Of a DNA stretch of 64,000 bases, positions 35,431 through 46,900 are shown one piece after another (position 1 is the first letter of the stretch; each line of letters begins with the position of its first letter). Under the pieces are notes generated by a model, which saw nothing but the letters and a program-made list of their open reading frames with translations, had not been told where the DNA came from and ran no database searches. The stretch comes from Karalla daura (lineage: Eukaryota > Chordata > Actinopteri > Chaetodontiformes > Leiognathidae), in NCBI GenBank assembly GCA_029224185.1, contig CM055191.1, positions 25,923,805 through 25,987,804 of the forward strand, read 5' to 3'. The position numbers and the translations under genes are program-made.

Positions 35431-37743
35431 TGCCATCAATGTTAAACGTTACACTACTCCTCGCGACTGTGGCCACAGTTCTCATAGTACACACACCAAA
35501 TCGTGTCAGGGCGTTCTGGAGACTGTCCCCTACGGCGTGACAGTGAGCTCATATTCCAGATAGGTGAAAGCGCAGTCTCCATAGAGCCAAATGTTTATCA
35601 CTTGGCCAATTCGGCTCGTTCCCATAAGAATGAATGGGAAAAACAGAACTCCACAAACAAACATTCGCAACGTTGCCATACTTTGACTTTGAAACTTCAT
35701 TTTCATTTCAAAAATTGAAGAATCTTGTGGTGTGTTTGTGTAGCGAGTTGCACGTTGATAGGTTGTATGGTTTTTCAGCAGCACCTCTTCTCGACGACCA
35801 TGTGCTCAAGTTCCTGCTCCATTGTCTCCTCTGCTGACATGGTCATACAAAGTGATGAGGCGTCCAGCTTCAATGCACCCCAGCATATGGCACAGGCCCT
35901 GGGAGACTCCCAGAGTTTGAAAGGGCCCCCTCAGCTTTGGGCATGTCCAATCTCTTCTTTGCACCGGGCCGACATGCGGGATCGCTTAAAAATCAGCTCT
36001 CGTTTCGCTCTTTTCACGCTGCTCCCAGCCACACCCGAAGCAGCAGAAAAATTCTTTTTTCCAGTCTTGGAGGAAGATTGGTGCTCTCTCATGCGGGGCA
36101 GGCCATAAACCCGTGCGTCTTGTGAAATTTAAACGACGAGCCTCATCGTAGGCCCAGTGCAGCCTTTTCTCTCCATAAGCCCCCATTCATTGTCCAACCG
36201 CTGCCATCAATGTTAAACGTTACACTACTCCTCGCGACTGTGGCCACAGTTCTCATAGTACACACACCAAATCGTGTCAGGGCGTTCTGGAGACTGTCCC
36301 CTACGGCGTGACAGTGAGCTCATATTCCAGATAGGTGAAAGCGCAGTCTCCATAGAGCCAAATGTTTATCACTTGGCCAATTCGGCTCGTTCCCATAAGA
36401 ATGAATGGGAAAAACAGAACTCCACAAACAAACATTCGCAACTTTGCCATTCTTTGACTTTGAAACTTCATTTTCATTTCAAAAATTGAAGAATCTTGTG
36501 GCTTGTTTTTGTAGCGAGTTGCACGCTGATAGGTTGTATGGTTTGTCAGCAGCACCTCTTCTCGACGACCATGTGCTCAGGTACCTGCTCCAATGACTCC
36601 TCTGCTGACATGGTCATACAAAGTGATGAGGCGTCCAGCTTCAATGCACCCCAGCATATGGCACAGGCCCTGGGAGTCTCCCAGAGTTTGAAAGGGCCCC
36701 CTCAGCATTGGGCATGTCCAATCTCTTCTTAGCACCGGGCCGACATGCGGGATCGCTTAAAAATCAGCTCTCGTTTTGCTCTTTTCACGCTGCTCCCAGC
36801 CACACCCGAAGCAGCAGACAAATTCTTTTTTCCAGTTTTGTAGGAAGATTGGTGCTCTCTCATGCGGGGCAGGCCATAAACCCGTGCGCCTTGTGAAATT
36901 TAAACGACGAGCCTCATCGTAGGCCCAGTGCAGCCTTTTCTCTCCATAAGCCCCCATTCATTGTCCCACCACTGCCATCAATGTTAAACGTTACACTACT
37001 CCTCGCGACTGTGGCCACAGTTCTCATAGTACACACACCAAATCGTGTCAGGGCGTTCTGGAGACTGTCCCCTACGGCGTGACAGTGAGCTCATATTCCA
37101 GATAGGTGAAAGCGCAGTCTCCATAGAGCCAAATGTTTATCACTTGGCCAATTCGGCTCGTTCCCATAAGAATGAATGGGAAAAACAGAACTCCACAAAC
37201 AAACATTCGCAACGTTGCCATACTTTGACTTTGAAGCTTCATTTTCATTTCAAAAATTGAAGAATCTTGTGGCTTGTTTGTGTAGCGAGTTGCACGCTGA
37301 TAGGTTGTATGGTTTGTCAGCAGCACCTCTTCTCGACGACCATGTGCCCAGGTGCCTGCTCCAATGACTCCTCTGCTGACATGGTCATACAAAGTGATGA
37401 GGCGTCCAGCTTCAATGCACCCCAGCATATGGCACAGGCCCTGGGAGACTCCCAGAGTTTGAAAGGGCCCCCTCAGCATTGGGCATGTCCAATCTCTTCT
37501 TAGCACCGGGCCGACATGCGGGATCGCTTAAAAATCAGCTCTCGTTTTGCTCTTTTCACGCTGCTCCCAGCCACACCCGAAGCAGCAGACAAATTCTTTT
37601 TTCCAGTTTTGTAGGAAGATTGGTGCTCTCTCATGCGGGGCAGGCCATAAACCCGTGCGCCTTGTGAAATTTAAACGACGAGCCTCATCGTAGGCCCAGT
37701 GCAGCCTTTTCTCTCCATAAGCCCCCATTCATTGTCCCACCAC

Positions 37744-38514
37744 TGCCATTAATGTTAAACGTTACACTACTCCTCGCGACTGTGGCCACAGTTCTCATAG
37801 TACACACACCAAATCGTGTCAGGGCGTTCTGGAGACTGTCCCCTACGGCGTGACAGTGAGCTCATATTCCAGATAGGTGAAAGCGCAGTCTCCATAGAGC
37901 CAAATGTTTATCACTTGGCCAATTCGGCTCGTTCCCATAAGAATGAATGGGAAAAACAGAACTCCACAAACAAACATTCGCAACGTTGCCATACTTTGAC
38001 TTTGAAGCTTCATTTTCATTTCAAAAATTGAAGAATCTTGTGGCTTGTTTGTGTAGCGAGTTGCACGCTGATAGGTTGTATGGTTTGTCAGCAGCACCTC
38101 TTCTCGACGACCATGTGCCCAGGTGCCTGCTCCAATGACTCCTCTGCTGACATGGTCATACAAAGTGATGAGGCGTCCAGCTTCAATGCACCCCAGCATA
38201 TGGCACAGGCCCTGGGAGACTCCCAGAGTTTGAAAGGGCCCCCTCAGCATTGGGCATGTCCAATCTCTTCTTAGCACCGGGCCGACATGCGGGATCGCTT
38301 AAAAATCAGCTCTCGTTTTGCTCTTTTCACGCTGCTCCCAGCCACACCCGAAGCAGCAGACAAATTCTTTTTTCCAGTTTTGTAGGAAGATTGGTGCTCT
38401 CTCATGCGGGGCAGGCCATAAACCCGTGCGCCTTGTGAAATTTAAACGACGAGCCTCATCGTAGGCCCAGTGCAGCCTTTTCTCTCCATAAGCCCCCATT
38501 CATTGTCCCACCAC
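37744..38514. repeat. Extra C monomer inside the trimer run
   Basis: A C-type unit follows another C-type unit (36973-37743). It carries AAGCTT and GTGCCCAGGTGCC like all C units. Its start reads GCCATTAATG, a variant otherwise seen at the start of A units at 30034, 32347, 38515 and 40827. It therefore looks like a duplicated C joined through an A-type junction. Confidence 0.88.
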
Positions 38515-41500
38515 TGCCATTAATGTTAAACGTTACACTACTCCTCGCGACTGTGGCCACAGTTCTCATAGTACACACACCAAATCGTGTCAGGGCGTTC
38601 TGGAGACTGTCCCCTACGGCGTGACAGTGAGCTCATATTCCAGATAGGTGAAAGCGCAGTCTCCATAGAGCCAAATGTTTATCACTTGGCCAATTCGGCT
38701 CGTTCCCATAAGAATGAATGGGAAAAACAGAACTCCACAAACAAACATTCGCAACGTTGCCATACTTTGACTTTGAAACTTCATTTTCATTTCAAAAATT
38801 GAAGAATCTTGTGGTGTGTTTGTGTAGCGAGTTGCACGCTGATAGGTTGTATGGTTTTTCAGCAGCACCTCTTCTCGACGACCATGTGCTCAAGTTCCTG
38901 CTCCATTGTCTCCTCTGCTGACATGGTCATACAAAGTGATGAGGCGTCCAGCTTCAATGCACCCCAGCAGATGGCACAGGCCCTGGGAGACTCCCAGAGT
39001 TTGAAAGGGCCCCCTCAGCTTTGGGCATGTCCAATCTCTTCTTTGCACCGGGCCGACATGCGGGATCGCTTAAAAATCAGCTCTCGTTTCGCTCTTTTCA
39101 CGCTGCTCCCAGCCACACCCGAAGCAGCAGAAAAATTCTTTTTTCCAGTCTTGGAGGAAGATTGGTGCTCTCTCATGCGGGGCAGGCCATAAACCCGTGC
39201 GTCTTGTGAAATTTAAACGACGAGCCTCATCGTAGGCCCAGTGCAGCCTTTTCTCTCCATAAGCCCCCATTCATTGTCCAACCGCTGCCATCAATGTTAA
39301 ACGTTACACTACTCCTCGCGACTGTGGCCACAGTTCTCATAGTACACACACCAAATCGTGTCAGGGCGTTCTGGAGACTGTCCCCTACGCGTGACAGTGA
39401 GCTCATATTCCAGATAGGTGAAAGCGCAGTCTCCATAGAGCCAAATGTTTATCACTTGGCCAATTCGGCTCGTTCCCATAAGAATGAATGGGAAAAACAG
39501 AACTCCACAAACAAACATTCGCAACTTTGCCATTCTTTGACTTTGAAACTTCATTTTCATTTCAAAAATTGAAGAATCTTGTGGCTTGTTTTTGTAGCGA
39601 GTTGCACGCTGATAGGTTGTATGGTTTGTCAGCAGCACCTCTTCTCGACGACCATGTGCTCAGGTACCTGCTCCAATGACTCCTCTGCTGACATGGTCAT
39701 ACAAAGTGATGAGGCGTCCAGCTTCAATGCACCCCAGCATATGGCACAGGCCCTGGGAGACTCCCAGAGTTTGAAAGGGCCCCCTCAGCATTGGGCATGT
39801 CCAATCTCTTCTTAGCACCGGGCCGACATGCGGGATCGCTTAAAAATCAGCTCTCGTTTTGCTCTTTTCACGCTGCTCCCAGCCACACCCGAAGCAGCAG
39901 ACAAATTCTTTTTTCCAGTTTTGTAGGAAGATTGGTGCTCTCTCATGCGGGGCAGGCCATAAACCCGTGCGCCTTGTGAAATTTAAACGACGAGCCTCAT
40001 CGTAGGCCCAGTGCAGCCTTTTCTCTCCATAAGCCCCCATTCATTGTCCCACCACTGCCATCAATGTTAAACGTTACACTACTCCTCGCGACTGTGGCCA
40101 CAGTTCTCATAGTACACACACCAAATCGTGTCAGGGCGTTCTGGAGACTGTCCCCTACGGCGTGACAGTGAGCTCATATTCCAGATAGGTGAAAGCGCAG
40201 TCTCCATAGAGCCAAATGTTTATCACTTGGCCAATTCGGCTCGTTCCCATAAGAATGAATGGGAAAAACAGAACTCCACAAACAAACATTCGCAACGTTG
40301 CCATACTTTGACTTTGAAGCTTCATTTTCATTTCAAAAATTGAAGAATCTTGTGGCTTGTTTGTGTAGCGAGTTGCACGCTGATAGGTTGTATGGTTTGT
40401 CAGCAGCACCTCTTCTCGACGACCATGTGCCCAGGTGCCTGCTCCAATGACTCCTCTGCTGACATGGTCATACAAAGTGATGAGGCGTCCAGCTTCAATG
40501 CACCCCAGCATATGGCACAGGCCCTGGGAGACTCCCAGAGTTTGAAAGGGCCCCCTCAGCATTGGGCATGTCCAATCTCTTCTTAGCACCGGGCCGACAT
40601 GCGGGATCGCTTAAAAATCAGCTCTCGTTTTGCTCTTTTCACGCTGCTCCCAGCCACACCCGAAGCAGCAGACAAATTCTTTTTTCCAGTTTTGTAGGAA
40701 GATTGGTGCTCTCTCATGCGGGGCAGGCCATAAACCCGTGCGCCTTGTGAAATTTAAACGACGAGCCTCATCGTAGGCCCAGTGCAGCCTTTTCTCTCCA
40801 TAAGCCCCCATTCATTGTCCCACCACTGCCATTAATGTTAAACGTTACACTACTCCTCGCGACTGTGGCCACAGTTCTCATAGTACACACACCAAATCGT
40901 GTCAGGGCGTTCTGGAGACTGTCCCCTACGGCGTGACAGTGAGCTCATATTCCAGATAGGTGAAAGCGCAGTCTCCATAGAGCCAAATGTTTATCACTTG
41001 GCCAATTCGGCTCGTTCCCATAAGAATGAATGGGAAAAACAGAACTCCACAAACAAACATTCGCAACGTTGCCATACTTTGACTTTGAAACTTCATTTTC
41101 ATTTCAAAAATTGAAGAATCTTGTGGTGTGTTTGTGTAGCGAGTTGCACGCTGATAGGTTGTATGGTTTTTCAGCAGCACCTCTTCTCGACGACCATGTG
41201 CTCAAGTTCCTGCTCCATTGTCTCCTCTGCTGACATGGTCATACAAAGTGATGAGGCGTCCAGCTTCAATGCACCCCAGCAGATGGCACAGGCCCTGGGA
41301 GACTCCCAGAGTTTGAAAGGGCCCCCTCAGCTTTGGGCATGTCCAATCTCTTCTTTGCACCGGGCCGACATGCGGGATCGCTTAAAAATCAGCTCTCGTT
41401 TCGCTCTTTTCACGCTGCTCCCAGCCACACCCGAAGCAGCAGAAAAATTCTTTTTTCCAGTCTTGGAGGAAGATTGGTGCTCTCTCATGCGGGGCAGGCC

Positions 41501-43138
41501 ATAAACCCGTGCGTCTTGTGAAATTTAAACGACGAGCCTCATCGTAGGCCCAGTGCAGCCTTTTCTCTCCATAAGCCCCCATTCATTGTCCAACCGCTGC
41601 CATCAATGTTAAACGTTACACTACTCCTCGCGACTGTGGCCACAGTTCTCATAGTACACACACCAAATCGTGTCAGGGCGTTCTGGAGACTGTCCCCTAC
41701 GCGTGACAGTGAGCTCATATTCCAGATAGGTGAAAGCGCAGTCTCCATAGAGCCAAATGTTTATCACTTGGCCAATTCGGCTCGTTCCCATAAGAATGAA
41801 TGGGAAAAACAGAACTCCACAAACAAACATTCGCAACTTTGCCATTCTTTGACTTTGAAACTTCATTTTCATTTCAAAAATTGAAGAATCTTGTGGCTTG
41901 TTTTTGTAGCGAGTTGCACGCTGATAGGTTGTATGGTTTGTCAGCAGCACCTCTTCTCGACGACCATGTGCTCAGGTACCTGCTCCAATGACTCCTCTGC
42001 TGACATGGTCATACAAAGTGATGAGGCGTCCAGCTTCAATGCACCCCAGCATATGGCACAGGCCCTGGGAGACTCCCAGAGTTTGAAAGGGCCCCCTCAG
42101 CATTGGGCATGTCCAATCTCTTCTTAGCACCGGGCCGACATGCGGGATCGCTTAAAAATCAGCTCTCGTTTTGCTCTTTTCACGCTGCTCCCAGCCACAC
42201 CCGAAGCAGCAGACAAATTCTTTTTTCCAGTTTTGTAGGAAGATTGGTGCTCTCTCATGCGGGGCAGGCCATAAACCCGTGCGCCTTGTGAAATTTAAAC
42301 GACGAGCCTCATCGTAGGCCCAGTGCAGCCTTTTCTCTCCATAAGCCCCCATTCATTGTCCCACCACTGCCATCAATGTTAAACGTTACACTACTCCTCG
42401 CGACTGTGGCCACAGTTCTCATAGTACACACACCAAATCGTGTCAGGGCGTTCTGGAGACTGTCCCCTACGGCGTGACAGTGAGCTCATATTCCAGATAG
42501 GTGAAAGCGCAGTCTCCATAGAGCCAAATGTTTATCACTTGGCCAATTCGGCTCGTTCCCATAAGAATGAATGGGAAAAACAGAACTCCACAAACAAACA
42601 TTCGCAACGTTGCCATACTTTGACTTTGAAGCTTCATTTTCATTTCAAAAATTGAAGAATCTTGTGGCTTGTTTGTGTAGCGAGTTGCACGCTGATAGGT
42701 TGTATGGTTTGTCAGCAGCACCTCTTCTCGACGACCATGTGCCCAGGTGCCTGCTCCAATGACTCCTCTGCTGACATGGTCATACAAAGTGATGAGGCGT
42801 CCAGCTTCAATGCACCCCAGCATATGGCACAGGCCCTGGGAGACTCCCAGAGTTTGAAAGGGCCCCCTCAGCATTGGGCATGTCCAATCTCTTCTTAGCA
42901 CCGGGCCGACATGCGGGATCGCTTAAAAATCAGCTCTCGTTTTGCTCTTTTCACGCTGCTCCCAGCCACACCCGAAGCAGCAGACAAATTCTTTTTTCCA
43001 GTTTTGTAGGAAGATTGGTGCTCTCTCATGCGGGGCAGGCCATAAACCCGTGCGCCTTGTGAAATTTAAACGACGAGCCTCATCGTAGGCCCAGTGCAGC
43101 CTTTTCTCTCCATAAGCCCCCATTCATTGTCCCACCAC

Positions 43139-43908
43139 TGCCATCAATGTTAAACGTTACACTACTCCTCGCGACTGTGGCCACAGTTCTCATAGTACAC
43201 ACACCAAATCGTGTCAGGGCGTTCTGGAGACTGTCCCCTACGGCGTGACAGTGAGCTCATATTCCAGATAGGTGAAAGCGCAGTCTCCATAGAGCCAAAT
43301 GTTTATCACTTGGCCAATTCGGCTCGTTCCCATAAGAATGAATGGGAAAAACAGAACTCCACAAACAAACATTCGCAACGTTGCCATACTTTGACTTTGA
43401 AGCTTCATTTTCATTTCAAAAATTGAAGAATCTTGTGGCTTGTTTGTGTAGCGAGTTGCACGCTGATAGGTTGTATGGTTTGTCAGCAGCACCTCTTCTC
43501 GACGACCATGTGCCCAGGTACCTGCTCCAATGTCTCCTCTGCTGACATGGTCATACAAAGTGATGAGGCGTCCAGCTTCAATGCACCCCAGCATATGGCA
43601 CAGGCCCTGGGAGACTCCCAGAGTTTGAAAGGGCCCCCTCAGCATTGGGCATGTCCAATCTCTTCTTAGCACCGGGCCGACATGCGGGATCGCTTAAAAA
43701 TCAGCTCTCGTTTCGCTCTTTTCACGCTGCTCCCTGCCACACCCGAAGCAGCAGACAAATTCTTTTTTCCAGTTTTGTAGGAACATTGGTGCTCTCTCAT
43801 GCGGGGCAGGCCATAAACCCGTGCGCCTTGTGAAATTTAAACGACGAGCCTCATCGTAGGCCCAGTGCAGCCTTTTCTCTCCATGACCCCCATTCATTGT
43901 CCCACCAC
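43139..43908. repeat. Chimeric monomer ending the trimer block
   Basis: The first ~380 bases are C-type, including GAAGCTTC. From about 43519 the unit reads CAGGTACCTGCTCCAATGTC, then CTCCCTGCC, GAACATTGG and CATGACCCCC, which are features of the following block. A 1-bp deletion in CATGACCCCC makes it 770 bp. The switch point marks the boundary between two homogenised domains. Confidence 0.82.
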
Positions 43909-46900
43909 AGCCATCAATGTTAAACGTTACACTACTCCTCGCGTCTGTGGCCACAGTTCTCATAGTACACACACCAAATCGTGTCAGGGCGTTCTGGAGA
44001 CTGTCCCCTACGGCGTGACAGTGAGCTCATATTCCAGATAGGTGAAAGCGCAGTCTCCATAGAGCCAAATGTTTATCACTTGGCCAATTTGGCTTTTTCC
44101 CATAAGAATGAATGGGAAAGACAGAACTCCACAAACAAACATTCGCAACTTTGCCATTCTTTGACTTTGAAACTTCATTTTCATTTCAAAAATTGAAGAA
44201 TCTTGTGGCTTGTTTGTGTAGCGAGTTGCACGCTGATAGGTTGTATGGTTTGTCAGCAGCACCTCTTCTCGACGACCATGTGCCCAGGTGCCTGCTCCAA
44301 TGACTCCTCTGCTGACATGGTCATACAAAGTGATGAGGCGTCCAGCTTCAATGCACCCCAGCATATGGCACAGGCCCTGGGAGACTCCCAGAGTTTGAAA
44401 GGGCCCCCTCAGCATTGGGCATGTCCAATCTCTTCTTAGCACCGGGCCGACATGCGGGATCGCTTAAAAATCAGCTCTCGTTTCGCTCTTTTCACGCTGC
44501 TCCCTGCCACACCCGAAGCAGCAGACAAATTCTTTTTTCCAGTTTTGTAGGAAGATTGGTGCTCTCTCATGCGGGGCAGGCCATAAACCCGTGCGCCTTG
44601 TGAAATTTAAACGACGAGCCTCATCGTAGGCCCAGTGCAGCCTTTTCTCTCCATAAGCCCCCATTCATTGTCCCACCACTGCCATCAATGTTAAACGTTA
44701 CAAAACTCCTCGCGACTGTGGCCACAGTTCTCTTAGTACACACACCAAATCGTGTCAGGGCGTTCTGGAGACTGTCCCCTACGGCGTGACAGTGAGCTCA
44801 TATTCCAGATAGGTGAAAGCGCAGTCTCCATAGAGCCAAATGTTTATCACTTGGCCAATTCGGCTCGTTCCCATAAGAATGAATGGGAAAAACAGAACTC
44901 CACAAACAAACATTCGCAACGTTGCCATACTTTGACTTTGAAACTTCATTTTCATTTCAAAAATTGAAGAATCTTGTGGTGTGTTTGTGTAGCGAGTTGC
45001 ACGCTGATAGGTTGTATGGTTTTTCAGCAGCACCTCTTCTCGACGACCATGTGCTCAAGTACCTGCTCCATTGTCTCCTCTGCTGACATGGTAATACAAA
45101 GTGATGAGGCGTCCAGCTTCAATGCACCCCAGCAGATGGCACAGGCCCTGGGAGACTCCCAGAGTTTGAAAGGGCCCCCTCAGCATTGGGCATGTCCAAT
45201 CTCTTCTTAGCACCGGGCTGACATGCGGGATCGCTTAAAAATCAGCTCTCGTTTCGCTCTTTTCACGCTGCTCCCAGCCACACCCGAAGCAGCAGACAAA
45301 TTCTTTTTTCCAGTTTTGTAGGAACATTGGTGCTCTCTCATGCGGGTTAGGCCATAAACCCGTGCGCCTTGTGAAATTTAAACGACGAGCCTCATCGTAG
45401 GCCCAGTGCAGCCTTTTCTCTCCATAAGCCCCCATTCATTGTCCAACCGCTGCCATCAATTTTAAACGTTACACTACTCCTCGCGACTGTGGCCACAGTT
45501 CTCATAGTACACACACCAAATCTTGTCAGGGCGTTCTGGAGACTGTCCCCTACGGCGTGACAGTGAGCTCATATTCCAGATAGGTGAAAGCGCAGTCTCC
45601 ACAGAGCCAAATGTTTATCACTTGGCCAATTCGGCTCGTTCCCATAAGAATGAATGGGAAAAACAGAACTCCACAAACAAACATTCGCAACGTTGCCATA
45701 CTTTGGCTTTGAAACTTCATTTTCATTTCAAAAATTGAAGAATCTTGTGGTGTGTTTGTAGAGCGAGTTGCACGCTGATAGTTTGTATGGTTTTTCAGCA
45801 GCACCTCTTCTCGACGACCATGTGCTCAGGTACCGGCTCCATTGTCTCCTCTGCTGACATGGTCATACAAAGTGACGAGGCGTCCAGCTTCAATGCACCC
45901 CAGCAGATGGCACAGGCCCTGGGAGACTCCCAGAGTTTGAAAGGGCCCCCTCAGCATTGGGCATGTCCAATCTCTTCTTAGCACCGGGCCGACATGCGGG
46001 ATCGCTTAAAAATCAGCTCTCGTTTCGCTCTTTTCACGCTGCTCCCTGCCACACCCGAAGCAGCAGACAAATTCTTTTTTCCAGTTTTGTAGGAAGATTG
46101 GTGCTCTCTCATGCGGGGCAGGCCATAAACCCGTGCGCCTTGTGAAATTTAAACGACGAGCCTCATCGTAGGCCCAGTGCAGCCTTTTCTCTCCATAAGC
46201 CCCCATTCATTGTCCCACCACTGCCATCAATGTTAAACGTTACACTACTCCTCGCGACTGTGGCCACAGTTCTCATAGTACACACACCAAATCGTGTCAG
46301 GGCGTTCTGGAAACTCTCCCCTACGGCTTGACAGTTAGCTCATATTCCAGATAGGTGAAAGCGCAGTCTCCATAGAGCCAAATGTTTATCACTTGGCCAA
46401 ATAGGTTCTTTCCCATAAGAATGAATGGGGAAAAGAGAACTCCACAAACAAACATTCGCAACGTTGCCATACTTTGACTTTGAAACTTCATTTTCATTTC
46501 AAAAATTGAAGATTCTTGTGGTGTGTTTGTAGAGCGAGTTGCACGCTGATAGGTTGTATGGTTTTTCAGCAGCACCTCTTCTCGACGACCATGTGCTCAA
46601 GTACCTGCTCCATTGTCTCCTCTGCTGACATGGTAATACAAAGTGATGAGGCGTCCAGCTTCAATGCACCCCAGCAGATGGCACAGGCCCTGGGAGACTC
46701 CCAGAGTTTGAAAGGGCCCCCTCAGCATTGGGCATGTCCAATCTCTTCTTAGCACCGGGCCGACATGCGGGATCGCTTAAAAATCAGCTCTCGTGTCGCT
46801 CTTTTCACGCTGCTCCCAGCCACACCCGAAGCAGCAGACAAATTCTTTTTTCCAGTTTTGTAGGAACATTGGTGCTCTCTCATGCGGGTTAGGCCATAAA

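Larger units (their letters stand above)
25408..43138. repeat. Block VI: A-B-C trimer HOR, 2,313-bp period, seven copies
   Basis: Trimer copies start at 25408, 27721, 30034, 32347, 35431, 38515 and 40827. A units read GTGGTGTG, CAAGTTCCTGCTCC and GTCTTGGAGG. B units read GCAACTTTGCC and CAGGTACCTGCTCCAATGAC. C units read GAAGCTTC and GTGCCCAGGTGCC. An extra A stands at 34660-35430 and an extra C at 37744-38514, so the order is ABC x4, A, ABC, C, ABC x2. The last two copies are 2,312 bp because their B unit lacks one G (CTACGCGTGAC). Within the window this is the longest regular HOR run and the clearest sign of recent local amplification. Confidence 0.95.
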
